Origin: Pseudooceanicola nitratireducens
GTDB taxonomy: Bacteria; Pseudomonadota; Alphaproteobacteria; Rhodobacterales; Rhodobacteraceae
DNA length: 64,000 nucleotides
Reading direction: 5' to 3'
NCBI RefSeq assembly: GCF_900109195.1
Contig: NZ_FNZG01000001.1
Span: 62,001-126,000, forward strand
The notes below the pieces were generated by a model. That model had not been told where the DNA came from, ran no database searches, and saw nothing but the letters and a program-made list of their open reading frames with translations. Of this stretch, positions 43,109 to 52,153 are shown in pieces (the first letter of the stretch is position 1; the number at the start of each line of letters is the position of its first letter). The position numbers and the translations under genes were made by a program.

Positions 43109-45496
43109 ATGAAGCGGATCAGATCGTTAAGCTTGTCGAAATCCATCCTGCTTGCGGTGGCGCTGCCGATCGTGCTGGCGCTGGCGCTTGGGGCGGCGAT
43201 GATCCTGCGGTCCTGGGCCGGGATGCGCGATGCGGGGCTGATCCAGCACCAGATGAAGCTTGCCGTGGCCTTTGGCGGGCTGGTGCACGAACAACAGAAG
43301 GAACGCGGGGCGACCTCGATCTTCCTGAATTCCGGCGGTGCGGAATTTGGCGCGGAACTGGACGCGCAACGTCGCGCAACCGATGCCGCGGCCGACGCCC
43401 TGCGTCAGGTCGTGGCCCGGACTGCCGCGCGAACGCCCGCTGTGACCGCCGATGCCGTCGCGGGCATTCTTGCCGATATGGGGCGCATGGGTACGGTGCG
43501 CTCGGGCGTGGATGCACTGATCCTGCCGGTCGGCCAGGCGCTTGGTTATTACACTGGCTTGAACGGGCGCGCCATTGACCTGGTGGGCCAGATCGGCGCG
43601 ATGACCCGCAACCCCGAGATCGGAACCGCCCTGACCGCTCTTTCGGCCTTCATGGTCGCGAAGGAACGCGCGGGCATCGAACGCGCCATCGGCTCTGGCA
43701 TGTTCGCAGCTGGCGATTTCTCACCACCACGTCAGCTGCACCTGCAACGGCTGGTCGCCCAGCAGGATCTGGCCTTTGGCCTGTTCCGGCAACTTGCGGA
43801 CAAGCCCGGTCTCGCCGCGCTGGATGCAATCGAAAGGAGTGAGGCCGCGCAAAAGCTTGCGCTGATGCGGGACCTCGCTTTCCAGGCCGAGGGCGGATCG
43901 GATCGCGGTGTGACGGCCGCCGACTACTTCGCCGCCGCTACCGGTCGGATCGGGCAAATGAAAGCCACCGAAGATGCCCTGGCCGCGGCGATCACCGCAC
44001 AATCCGCCGCCCTGCGCGCGGCCAAGTCCCGCAATGTGCTGGGGCTGGCCATCCTGCTGGTGCTCGGCTCGGCCCTGGCCGGGGGGCTGTCGTTTGTTGC
44101 ACACCTAACCGCCGTCGGATCTGTCCGCCGCGTTGTGACTGCCGCTGACGCCATGGCCGCAGGTGACCTGACCGCCCAGGTTCCGCCCGTCGACACGCCG
44201 GAAATCCGTCGCGTGGCTCAGGCGCTGACCGCTTTTCGCGACACGATTGTCGACGCCCGCACCCGGGCCGAGGCGGAAAGCGCCGCAACCCTTAAGGCGC
44301 AGCAACAGATCGCGCAGGAGCGCGAGGAAAACCATCGCCTCGAACAGGCCCGCGCAGCAGACCAGCAAGCCCGGGAAGAGGCGATCCGTACGGCAGAGAC
44401 CCGCATCGCCAGCGAAATATCCCGCGTCGTGGACGCCTGCGCCGGCGGCGATTTCTCTCAACGGGTGACGCTGGATCAGGGCGATCTGGCCCAATCCGAA
44501 ACCCTGGCCGGCATCTGCGACGGCATGAACCGGATCGGAGAGATCACGCGCGACGGCCTGGGGGCCGTGCGCACGGCCTTGCAGCACCTGGCCGACGGCA
44601 ATCTGTCCTACCGTATGACGGGCAGCTATTCCGGCGTCTTCTCGGACATCGCCGAGCAGGTCAATTGCATGGCCGACAGCATGGGCCAGTCGATCGCCAC
44701 GATCCTGACCTCGGCAGGCGAAATCGAAACCTCGGCAAGCGAACTGTCAGACGCCGCAGGGGATCTTGCCAAGCGGTCGGAAAGCAACGCCGCCTCTCTG
44801 GAAGAAAGCGCTGCGGCGCTGCACCAGATGTCTGTCGCCGTCACGCACTCGACCGAAGCCTCAGGCGGAGTGCGCAAACTGGTGCTGACCATTTCTGAAC
44901 GGGCGAAGGCGGGTGATGCGGTGGTTCAGGAAACCGTCGATGCCATGCGCCGGATCGACGAATCCTCGGCCCGGATCGAAAACACCCTGAAAGTGATCGA
45001 AGACATCGCCCATCAGACCAACCTTCTTGCCCTGAACGCGGGGGTCGAGGCTGCGCGCGCTGGTGAGGCCGGGCGCGGTTTCGCCGTTGTCGCGACCGAG
45101 GTGCGGGGCCTGGCGCGCCGATCGGCCGAAGCGGCCGCCGAAATCTCGGAAATCGTGGGCACGGCGACTTCGAACGTCCGGATCGGCGTGGAAAAGGCGC
45201 AACGTTCGGGCGCCGCCCTGAAAGAGATCGTCTCCGGGATGGATGACGTGGTCACCCGCATCGAAGAGGTCACCACCGCCTCGTCCGAGACCGACGCCGG
45301 CATTCGTGAGGTCAGCCGCGCCACCGAAGAGCTTGAGAGCAACACACAGAAAAACGTCGCCATGTTCGAGGAAACAACGGCCGCGCTGCGGGTCCTGCGG
45401 AACGAACTTGGCAGCCTTGTCGCCGCCGGGTCGATCTTCCGCCTGGACGGTGTAGTCACGCGTCCCGACGCGCTTCCGGTTCGGAAGGCCGGATGA
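43109..45496 (+). CDS. methyl-accepting chemotaxis protein with NIT sensor domain
   Basis: A 795-aa transmembrane chemoreceptor. TM1 is at about 12-32. The periplasmic region is a NIT domain with GGLVHEQQKERGATSIFLNSG near 56-76, a fold known to sense nitrate or nitrite and other small anions. TM2 is at about 310-335, followed by HAMP-like linkers and the MCP signalling hairpin, whose tip EDIAHQTNLLALNAGVEAAR is at about 630. No C-terminal CheR/CheB pentapeptide is seen. It lies 85 bp after the GST gene and may steer the cell to the compound handled by the cluster. Confidence 0.92.
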   Translation: MKRIRSLSLSKSILLAVALPIVLALALGAAMILRSWAGMRDAGLIQHQMKLAVAFGGLVHEQQKERGATSIFLNSGGAEFGAELDAQRRATDAAADALRQVVARTAARTPAVTADAVAGILADMGRMGTVRSGVDALILPVGQALGYYTGLNGRAIDLVGQIGAMTRNPEIGTALTALSAFMVAKERAGIERAIGSGMFAAGDFSPPRQLHLQRLVAQQDLAFGLFRQLADKPGLAALDAIERSEAAQKLALMRDLAFQAEGGSDRGVTAADYFAAATGRIGQMKATEDALAAAITAQSAALRAAKSRNVLGLAILLVLGSALAGGLSFVAHLTAVGSVRRVVTAADAMAAGDLTAQVPPVDTPEIRRVAQALTAFRDTIVDARTRAEAESAATLKAQQQIAQEREENHRLEQARAADQQAREEAIRTAETRIASEISRVVDACAGGDFSQRVTLDQGDLAQSETLAGICDGMNRIGEITRDGLGAVRTALQHLADGNLSYRMTGSYSGVFSDIAEQVNCMADSMGQSIATILTSAGEIETSASELSDAAGDLAKRSESNAASLEESAAALHQMSVAVTHSTEASGGVRKLVLTISERAKAGDAVVQETVDAMRRIDESSARIENTLKVIEDIAHQTNLLALNAGVEAARAGEAGRGFAVVATEVRGLARRSAEAAAEISEIVGTATSNVRIGVEKAQRSGAALKEIVSGMDDVVTRIEEVTTASSETDAGIREVSRATEELESNTQKNVAMFEETTAALRVLRNELGSLVAAGSIFRLDGVVTRPDALPVRKAG

Positions 45497-45598
45497 GGCC
45501 TCGCGCGCTTCACAGGTCTCTGGCAGTGCCTGCATCCACAGGGTTGCACGGCGATTTTCCACCTTGTCTGCTCGCGGGTGCCCCCCTAGCGTCGCCGG

Positions 45599-46819
45599 AT
45601 GACAGATCACGACGTGCTCGACAGTGGATATTCATGGCGGCGGCTTGGCCTGTCGCTGGCTTTGTCGATTGTCGGCAACGTCGGCATGTGGGCCGTGATC
45701 CTGGTCCTGCCATCGATGCAGGCCGAATTCGGGCTGGACCGCGCAGACTCCACCATTCCCTACACGCTGACCATGGCGGGCTTTGCGATTGGCAACGGTT
45801 TGATCGGCCGGGCCGTGGACCGTTTCGGCATCACCCGCGCGCTGATCGGCGCGGCCATTCTGCAGGCCCTCGGGTTCCTTCTTTCGGCCATGCTGCCGGG
45901 GTTCGCGACGGTGACCCTCTTGCACGTGCTCGTGGGCTTCGGCGCGGCGGCCTGCTTTGCGCCGCTGATCGCCGATGTCTCGCTTTGGTTCCTGAACAGG
46001 CGCGGGATCGCGGTCGGGCTGATCGCCTCGGGCAATTACCTGTCGGGCGCGCTTTGGCCGCTGCTTTTGGCGGGCACCATCTCCGACGGGGGGTGGCGCC
46101 CGGCCTATACGATCCTGGGGATTGCCATCCTGGCGGTCGTGATCCCCGGCGCGCTGTTCCTGCGCCGCCCGCTGCCGATCGAGGCGATTAGCCAATCCGA
46201 CAGGATCTCATTTGCCCGGGCGCGCTCCTCTGGCTTTTCGCCCAACACGCTGACGCTCATGCTGGGACTGGCGGGGATCGCCTGCTGTGTGGCCATGTCG
46301 ATGCCGCAGGTCCATATCGTCGCCTTCTGCGTCGACCTTGGATATGGACCGGCGGTCGGTGGTCAGATGCTGTCGCTGATGCTGCTTGGCGGAGTCGGGT
46401 CGCGCATCGTTTCGGGCCTTTTGGCCGACAAGATCGGCGGGGTGCGCACGCTGCTGATCGGATCGGTGCTGCAGGCACTGGCGCTGGTCGCCTATCTGCC
46501 GTCAAATGGGTTGATCTCGCTTTACGTGGTATCGACGATCTTCGGTCTCAGCCAGGGCGGCATCGTGCCCAGCTATGCGGTCATCGTGCGGGAATACCTG
46601 CCTGCCCGCCAGGCCGGATCGCGCGTCGGCCTGGTCATCATGACCACAATCATCGGCATGGCCCTGGGCGGGTGGATGTCGGGATGGATCTACGACATCT
46701 CGGGCAGCTATTTCCTGGCCTTCCTGAACGGCATCGCCTGGAACCTGCTGAACGTCGGCATCGTCCTGATGATCCTGTTGCGCACTGGCCGCGCGGCCCG
46801 CATGCCCGTGACGGTCTAG
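45599..46819 (+). CDS. MFS transporter (406 aa)
   Basis: A twelve-helix major facilitator protein with a short cytoplasmic start. The loop 2-3 signature is GRAVDRFGITRALIGAA, and the second half repeats it as GLLADKIGGVRTLLIGS. It resembles monocarboxylate- or oxalate-type MFS carriers. It is convergent with trhO with three bases between them, and the ribosome site is weak. It may be part of the accessory cluster; substrate is unknown. Confidence 0.87.
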   Translation: MTDHDVLDSGYSWRRLGLSLALSIVGNVGMWAVILVLPSMQAEFGLDRADSTIPYTLTMAGFAIGNGLIGRAVDRFGITRALIGAAILQALGFLLSAMLPGFATVTLLHVLVGFGAAACFAPLIADVSLWFLNRRGIAVGLIASGNYLSGALWPLLLAGTISDGGWRPAYTILGIAILAVVIPGALFLRRPLPIEAISQSDRISFARARSSGFSPNTLTLMLGLAGIACCVAMSMPQVHIVAFCVDLGYGPAVGGQMLSLMLLGGVGSRIVSGLLADKIGGVRTLLIGSVLQALALVAYLPSNGLISLYVVSTIFGLSQGGIVPSYAVIVREYLPARQAGSRVGLVIMTTIIGMALGGWMSGWIYDISGSYFLAFLNGIAWNLLNVGIVLMILLRTGRAARMPVTV

Positions 46820-46822
46820 GCG

Positions 46823-47734
46823 TCAGACGTCAGCCCGACCCAGATGCTGTTCGCCCCGCGCCTTGGCCAGGGCGATCTGCTTTTGCCGTTCGCGAAACCG
46901 GTTCTTGTCGGCCTCTGACGTCTGACCAATGCACAGGTGGCAGGACACGCCTTCTTCATACTCCGGGCGGGCGCGATCCTCGGGCAGGATCGGACGGCGG
47001 CAGGCATGGCACAGTTTATGCGGCCCCTCGGCCAGCCCATGCCCGACGGACACGCGGCCGTCGAAGACAAAGCATTCGCCCTGCCAGGTGCTGTCTTCCT
47101 GCGGGACCTCTTCCAGGTACTTCAGGATGCCACCCTTCAGGTGATAGACATCCTCGACCCCCTGACCGATCAGGAAATTGGTGGATTTCTCGCATCGGAT
47201 ACCGCCGGTGCAGAACATTGCGATCCGCTTATTGTGAAAACGGTCCTTGTTCGCCTCCCACCAGGCCGGGAAGTCACGGAAGCTTTCGGTTTTGGGATCG
47301 ACAGCCCCTTCGAAGGTGCCAATGGCGACCTCGTAATCGTTCCGCGTGTCGATCACCGCCACATCGGGCGATTGGATCAGGGCGTTCCAATCCGCCGGGT
47401 CAACGTAATGCCCGACCTGCGCGCGCGGGTCGACGTCCGGCTGCCCCATGGTCACAATCTCTTTCTTCAGACGCACCTTCAACCGACCGAAGGGCTGTTC
47501 ATGCGCGCTGCTTTCCTTCCACTCCAGATCGGCACAGCCGGGCAGGGTGCGGATATGCGCCAGCACGGCGTCGATGCCAGCGCGGGATCCGGCGATCGTG
47601 CCATTGATCCCCTCACCGGCCAGCAGAAGGGAACCGGTCACGCCCTGGGACAGGCACAGGTCTTTCAGCGGACCCTGCAGGGACGCGGGATCCTGGAAAC
47701 GGGTAAAGTGGTAAAGCGCAGCGATCGTGTACAT
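46823..47734 (-). CDS. trhO: tRNA uridine(34) hydroxylase, rhodanese-like
   Basis: A 303-aa TrhO (YceA) protein, which makes 5-hydroxyuridine at wobble position 34 of tRNA. An N-terminal acylphosphatase-like region (ITGTIAGSR context) precedes a rhodanese domain with the active-site loop [12 protein letters not shown]; the C-terminus has zinc-type cysteine pairs (CHACRR, CHLC). The ATG at 47734 was chosen over a longer upstream start. Length and motif order are normal. Confidence 0.93.
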   Translation of the reverse strand: MYTIAALYHFTRFQDPASLQGPLKDLCLSQGVTGSLLLAGEGINGTIAGSRAGIDAVLAHIRTLPGCADLEWKESSAHEQPFGRLKVRLKKEIVTMGQPDVDPRAQVGHYVDPADWNALIQSPDVAVIDTRNDYEVAIGTFEGAVDPKTESFRDFPAWWEANKDRFHNKRIAMFCTGGIRCEKSTNFLIGQGVEDVYHLKGGILKYLEEVPQEDSTWQGECFVFDGRVSVGHGLAEGPHKLCHACRRPILPEDRARPEYEEGVSCHLCIGQTSEADKNRFRERQKQIALAKARGEQHLGRADV

Positions 47735-47788
47735 GGGCTGCGATCTACGCCTGCCCCCGCGCCAAGGCAAGGGACAGGCCGTCGCGGC

Positions 47789-48331
47789 CTAGCCCTGGCG
47801 CTGGATCAGATCGGCCAGCTTGTCCAGGTGGCTGCGCAGGTAGTCGCGGGTCTCAGGGTCGCTTACCCGGCCATCGGCGACCTTTTCACCGATCCGCGTG
47901 ATGGCGACCTCTCCCCCGGTGATGAAAACCGCGCCCGAGACGGACAACACCTGCCGCAGGTGGTAGTTCGACAGGATACCGCCCAGCTGGCCCGGCGATT
48001 GCGTGGCAATCAGCGTCGGCTTGCCCATCAGCGCCTTCTCGGGCTCTTTCGAGACCCAGTCGATCGCGTTCTTGATCACCGCCGGGAAGGACCGGTTGTA
48101 TTCCGGGGATCCGACGATCAGCCCGTCGGCCGCGGCGATCTTCCGGCTTAGCGCGCGGACGTCGGCGGGGGCCTCGCCCTCGACGCGCAGGTCCTCGTCG
48201 TAGAAGGGCAGGTGGCCGATCTGGGCCATCTCGATCTGCATGCCCTCGGGCGCGATCTCGGGCAGGGTTTCCATCATCTGGCGGGTAAAGGCCGCTTTGC
48301 GCAGTGATCCGATCAGTCCGACAATCTTCAT
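47789..48331 (-). CDS. NADPH-dependent FMN reductase (ChrR/YieF-like)
   Basis: A 180-aa flavodoxin-like quinone or FMN reductase. The flavin phosphate loop is GLIGSLRKAAFTRQM near the start, and the isoalloxazine-side motif is GSPEYNRSFPAVIKNAIDW. Such enzymes reduce quinones, azo dyes or chromate with NAD(P)H and act in oxidant defence. The ATG at 48331 was chosen because the fold begins there. It is divergent from pncA. Confidence 0.92.
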   Translation of the reverse strand: MKIVGLIGSLRKAAFTRQMMETLPEIAPEGMQIEMAQIGHLPFYDEDLRVEGEAPADVRALSRKIAAADGLIVGSPEYNRSFPAVIKNAIDWVSKEPEKALMGKPTLIATQSPGQLGGILSNYHLRQVLSVSGAVFITGGEVAITRIGEKVADGRVSDPETRDYLRSHLDKLADLIQRQG

Positions 48332-48475
48332 CTTGGCCCCGTTTGGTTCCGTGTTTTCAACTGGTTCACCCAGCACTTAGCGCCAAGTCCCGCCCCGTCC
48401 ACAAAGCGTTGCGGCAATTGACCCGCGCCGCCATGCTGCTACCTTCGCCCCGACCCATTCCACCCGGAGGCCCCC

Positions 48476-49072
48476 ATGACCCGCGCCCTCATCGTCATCG
48501 ATGTCCAGAACGATTTCTGCCCCGGCGGCGCGCTTGCCGTGGCCGAGGGCGACCAGATCGTGCCCGATATCAACACCTTGATGACCGAATTCGACGCGGT
48601 GATCCTGACCCAGGACTGGCACCCGGCGGGCCATTCTTCCTTTGCCTCGTCCCACGCCGGGCGCAACCCGATGGAGCTGATCGAGATGCCCTACGGCCCC
48701 CAGGTGCTGTGGCCCGACCATTGCATCCAGGGCTCGACCGGGGCGCTGTTCCACCCGGATCTGACCACCGACCGCGCCGATCTGATCATTCGCAAGGGCT
48801 TCAACCCGGCGATCGACAGCTATTCCGCCTTCTTCGAAAACGACCACACGACGCCCACGGGGCTTGAGGGCTATCTGAAGACGCGCGGCATCCGGGATCT
48901 GACGCTTGTGGGCCTCGCCACCGATTTCTGCGTCAACTTCTCTGCCGTGGACGCGGCCAGGCTGGGCTTTGACGTGACTGTCCGCCAGGAACTGTGCCGT
49001 GGCATCGACCTGGACGGATCGCTTTTGGCCGCGATCACCGGCATGAAAGAGGCCGGCGTCACGATCGTCTGA
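48476..49072 (+). CDS. pncA: nicotinamidase
   Basis: A 198-aa enzyme that deamidates nicotinamide to nicotinate. The catalytic triad is D9 (VIDVQNDF), K107 (RKGFNPAID) and C152 (GLATDFCVNFSA); metal ligands D47, H49 and H53 lie in DWHPAGH. CGGAGG precedes the ATG. PncB follows 87 bp downstream, so the pair makes the two steps of NAD salvage. Confidence 0.96.
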   Translation: MTRALIVIDVQNDFCPGGALAVAEGDQIVPDINTLMTEFDAVILTQDWHPAGHSSFASSHAGRNPMELIEMPYGPQVLWPDHCIQGSTGALFHPDLTTDRADLIIRKGFNPAIDSYSAFFENDHTTPTGLEGYLKTRGIRDLTLVGLATDFCVNFSAVDAARLGFDVTVRQELCRGIDLDGSLLAAITGMKEAGVTIV

Positions 49073-49159
49073 CCGCCAGTCCCGCGCGCCCGGCGGATGC
49101 GCGGCGCTGGACACCCCCTGACCCCGCTGCTTTAACCATCCCAAAGCAGGAGCCGCGCA

Positions 49160-50452
49160 ATGACCGATCTCGCCACCCGAGTCTGGAACCACCGCTGGAA
49201 GATCGACCCGATCGTCCGGTCCCTGATCGATACCGATTTCTACAAGCTCTTGATGTGTCAGTCGGTTTTCCGCAACAAGCCGGACACCCAGGTGACCTTT
49301 TCGCTGATCAACCGGTCGAAACATGTCCCCCTGGCCAAGCTGATCGACGAGGGCGAGCTGCGCGAACAGCTGGATCATGTGCGGTCGCTGTCGCTGACCC
49401 GGGGGGAATCGACTTGGATGCGCGGCAACACCTTCTACGGCAAACGCCAGATGTTCCGCCCCGACTTTATGGAGTGGTTCGAGAACCTGCGCCTGCCCGC
49501 CTACCACCTGGAACGCGTCGGCGACCAATATGAACTGACGTTTGAGGGCAGCTGGCCCGAGGTCATGCTGTGGGAAATCCCCGCCCTCGCCATCCTTATG
49601 GAACTGCGCGGCCGCGCCATCCTGGACGAGATGGGCAAATTCGAACTTCAGGTGCTGTATGCCCGCGCGATGACCAAGATCTGGGAAAAGATCACCGCCC
49701 TGAAGGAAATCGACGGGTTGCGCATCGCCGATTTCGGCACCCGCCGCCGCCATTCGCATCTGTGGCAGGACTGGTGCGTGCAGGCGATGATCGAAGGGCT
49801 GGGCGACAAGTTCACCGGCACCTCGAATTGCCTGATCGCCAAGCGCCGCGATCTTGAGGCCGTGGGCACCAACGCGCATGAACTGCCCATGGTCTATTCC
49901 GCCCTGGCCGAGGGCGATGCGGCCCTGGCCCGCGCGCCCTATGACGTGCTGGCCGACTGGCACGAGGAGCATTCCGGCAACCTGCGCATCATCCTGCCCG
50001 ACACCTATGGCACCGCCGGTTTCTTGGAGCGCGCCCCCGACTGGCTGGCCGGCTGGACCGGCATCCGCATCGATTCAGGCGATCCCGCGACGGGGGCGGA
50101 AACGGCGATCAATTGGTGGAAATCCCGCGGTGAAGACCCGCGCGAAAAGCTGGTGATCTTCTCGGACGGGCTGGACGTGGACAAGATCCGCGAGCTGCAC
50201 AGCCAGTTCTCGGGGCGCGTGCGGGTATCCTTTGGCTGGGGGACCTTGCTGACGAACGACTTCCGCGGGCTGGTCGACGGCGACGCTTTGGCCCCGTTTT
50301 CTTTGGTCTGCAAGGCGGTTGCGGCGGATGGGCAGCCGACGGTGAAACTGTCGGACAACCCGGAGAAGGCCATGGGACCGGAGGGGGAGATTACCCGGTA
50401 CAAGCGGGTGTTCGGGGTTGGAGAGCAGGACCGGCAAGCTGTCGTGGTGTGA
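49160..50452 (+). CDS. pncB: nicotinate phosphoribosyltransferase
   Basis: A 430-aa enzyme joining nicotinate to PRPP with ATP-assisted coupling. The N-terminal IDTDFYKLLMCQSVF is the family start, and the autophosphorylated His lies in TRRRHSHLWQDW. The PRPP/phosphate region is GIRIDSGDP, followed by FSDGLDVDKI. CAGGAG precedes the ATG. It works directly after PncA in NAD recycling. Confidence 0.96.
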   Translation: MTDLATRVWNHRWKIDPIVRSLIDTDFYKLLMCQSVFRNKPDTQVTFSLINRSKHVPLAKLIDEGELREQLDHVRSLSLTRGESTWMRGNTFYGKRQMFRPDFMEWFENLRLPAYHLERVGDQYELTFEGSWPEVMLWEIPALAILMELRGRAILDEMGKFELQVLYARAMTKIWEKITALKEIDGLRIADFGTRRRHSHLWQDWCVQAMIEGLGDKFTGTSNCLIAKRRDLEAVGTNAHELPMVYSALAEGDAALARAPYDVLADWHEEHSGNLRIILPDTYGTAGFLERAPDWLAGWTGIRIDSGDPATGAETAINWWKSRGEDPREKLVIFSDGLDVDKIRELHSQFSGRVRVSFGWGTLLTNDFRGLVDGDALAPFSLVCKAVAADGQPTVKLSDNPEKAMGPEGEITRYKRVFGVGEQDRQAVVV

Positions 50453-50576
50453 TAGCAGGGCAGAAATACGATAGGGCATTGTTGCCGGTTTCGCGTTTCT
50501 GTGTTCCGACCGTTGCTTTTGCTTGAATTCAATTCCTGATCGCGGTGTCTTGCCGGGAAAGATCAGGAGAATACTA

Positions 50577-51422
50577 TTGAGCGTTTCAGGTTTCGCCCGC
50601 AAATCAATTGCGGCCCTATTTCTTGTTTCCCTTTCCGCGTGCGGTACGACCTATGTCATTCCCGAAACCGGCGACGGCGTGTCGCAACAGGCGGCGCAGA
50701 TGTTTTCCGCGGCTCAGGCCGAGCCACCGAGAAAAGCTTCCTCTTTGACGACCGCCGAGGCCCGATTCCATCGCGTTGTCAGACGGGTGCAGCCGGTGGC
50801 CGAGGCCTTCTGCCGCAAGGAATTCGCGGAAGGTCGTGAGATTGATTGCAATGTCGCGCTGGAACTGGATCGAAAAAGGCAGGACCGCAACGCGTATTTC
50901 ACCTATCGCCAGCCCGGAAACAAAAGCCCGGTTATTCGGTTTACGTTACCGCTTTTGCAGGATGTGCGTAGCGACGACGAGGTCGCCTTTGTTCTGGGCC
51001 ATGAATATGGCCATTTGATTGGCCAGCATATACAGAAGCAACAACAGCAGGCCGTTGCCGGGGCTCTTATCCTCGGGGCGATCAGCGCCTATGCAAATGC
51101 ATCGGCGGCGTCCTACGGCGGATATTACGATTCCAATGCAGTCAGCAGAAATGTCGAGCTTGGCGCGCAACTGGGCAATGCGGCGTTTTCCCAGACCTAC
51201 GAGCTGGAAAGCGACATGCTGGGCACCCGGATCGCCCATGCGGCGGGCTATGATCCGGTCAAGGGGGCGCAGTTTTTTGCCCGCTCCGAGGATGTGAAGG
51301 GAGAAGGCGGCAAGCTGTCCTTCTGGGGGACGCATCCCGCGGACAGCAAGCGCGTGTCCGTCGTAATCGCCACCATGGACGAGATCAAAAGGAAGCAGGG
51401 GTTGGTCAAAAAGCAGAAGTGA
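50577..51422 (+). CDS. M48-family metalloprotease lipoprotein
   Basis: A 281-aa envelope peptidase. The TTG at 50577 is chosen because AGGAGA lies 7-8 bases upstream and it opens a signal sequence ending in the lipobox LSAC (lipidated C22); the upstream TTG at 50523 lacks both. The zinc motif HEYGH is at 142-146, and the third ligand lies in YELESDMLGTR. Codon use here is less GC-biased than in flanking genes, a hint of different origin. Relatives (LoiP/YcaL) act in outer-membrane quality control. Confidence 0.88.
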   Translation: MSVSGFARKSIAALFLVSLSACGTTYVIPETGDGVSQQAAQMFSAAQAEPPRKASSLTTAEARFHRVVRRVQPVAEAFCRKEFAEGREIDCNVALELDRKRQDRNAYFTYRQPGNKSPVIRFTLPLLQDVRSDDEVAFVLGHEYGHLIGQHIQKQQQQAVAGALILGAISAYANASAASYGGYYDSNAVSRNVELGAQLGNAAFSQTYELESDMLGTRIAHAAGYDPVKGAQFFARSEDVKGEGGKLSFWGTHPADSKRVSVVIATMDEIKRKQGLVKKQK

Positions 51423-51466
51423 TCAAGGTTTGCGATCAGTGAATTTGGCGCGTGGGGGCTTGCCTC

Positions 51467-51880
51467 TCACCTCTCCCACCCTCTCCCTTCCTTCACCTCG
51501 CTCCGCGCCTTCTTCGCCTCAACCCGCTTGCGCTTCTGGTTCGCCGACACCTTCGTCGGAATGCGCCGCTTGGGCGCGACCAGGGCCTTGGCGATCAGCT
51601 CTGCCAGACGTTCCCGTGCGATTTCGCGGTTGCGGGCCTGGGACCGTTCGGAAGACACCTGCAACACCAGCGCGCCGTCCTTGGTCCAGCGCCGCCCCGC
51701 CAGGCGGCGCAGGCGGCGTTTGACGGGATCGGGCAGGGAGGGCGACCGCTCGGCCTCGAACCGCAGTTCCACGGCCGATGACACCTTGTTCACGTTCTGC
51801 CCGCCAGGCCCCGAGGAGCGCACGAATTGTTCCGTGATCTCCCAGTCTTCGATGGCGATGTCGTCGGTGATGCGCAGCAT
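51467..51880 (-). CDS. arfB: alternative ribosome-rescue factor B
   Basis: A 137-aa peptidyl-tRNA hydrolase (YaeJ) that frees stalled ribosomes. The catalytic GGQ is at 26-28 in RSSGPGGQNVNKVSS. A basic C-terminal tail (KVSANQKRKRVEAKKARSEV, ~105-125) enters the empty mRNA channel. It lies just after a strong terminator on the same strand, so it is probably transcribed from its own promoter. Confidence 0.95.
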   Translation of the reverse strand: MLRITDDIAIEDWEITEQFVRSSGPGGQNVNKVSSAVELRFEAERSPSLPDPVKRRLRRLAGRRWTKDGALVLQVSSERSQARNREIARERLAELIAKALVAPKRRIPTKVSANQKRKRVEAKKARSEVKEGRGWER

Positions 51881-51932
51881 GTTGCCCCCTGAACAGAGCC
51901 ATAAAATAAGACCAAGGCGGCAAAAAGCAAAA

Positions 51933-51959
51933 GAGCCATCCGATCGGTTCGGATGGCTC
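51933..51959 (-). terminator. strong terminator upstream of arfB
   Basis: GAGCCATCCGA pairs perfectly over 11 bp with TCGGATGGCTC around a 5-nt loop. On the minus strand it is followed by TTTTGCTTTTTG. It must end a transcript coming from the yhhQ side. Confidence 0.93.
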
Positions 51960-52027
51960 CCTCGAGTTTAGGAGGTGGGGCCGGTTAGGCTGCCACCAAT
52001 CTGGTCAGTTGAACCCCAAGGGCTGCC

Positions 52028-52084
52028 TCAGGATTTTCCCTTCCAGACTGTTCCGACACCTCTCTCCGTAATCCCAATAGACAC
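52028..52084 (-). CDS. possible 18-aa peptide within the candidate RNA
   Basis: GTG at 52084 opens MSIGITERGVGTVWKGKS and a stop. AAAGGAGG lies seven bases before it, a near-perfect Shine-Dalgarno. An in-frame ATG six codons upstream is also possible (52102). The SD strand can pair with CACCTCCT at the 3' end of the RNA, which would regulate its access. Whether the peptide is made is unknown. Confidence 0.35.
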   Translation of the reverse strand: MSIGITERGVGTVWKGKS

Positions 52085-52153
52085 TAGAGCACCTCCTTTC
52101 ATCTGTTTCCGATAATTTCAGGGTGCCACAGATTTCGTGTGTGTCAAAAGAAA

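Larger units (their letters stand above)
51923..52110 (-). ncRNA. candidate terminated structured RNA between yhhQ and arfB
   Basis: On the minus strand AGGAGGTG pairs with CACCTCCT over about 125 nt; inside it CAGTCTGG pairs with CCAGATTG (one G-U) and then AAGGG with CCCTT, making one long nested rod. A perfect 11-bp terminator follows, ending about 40 nt before arfB. This could be an independent sRNA, a processed yhhQ 3' UTR, or a leader for the 18-codon ORF inside. I match it to no known RNA family. The ends are estimated; a TTGACA occurs at 52142-52147, but no good -10 follows it. Confidence 0.5.
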
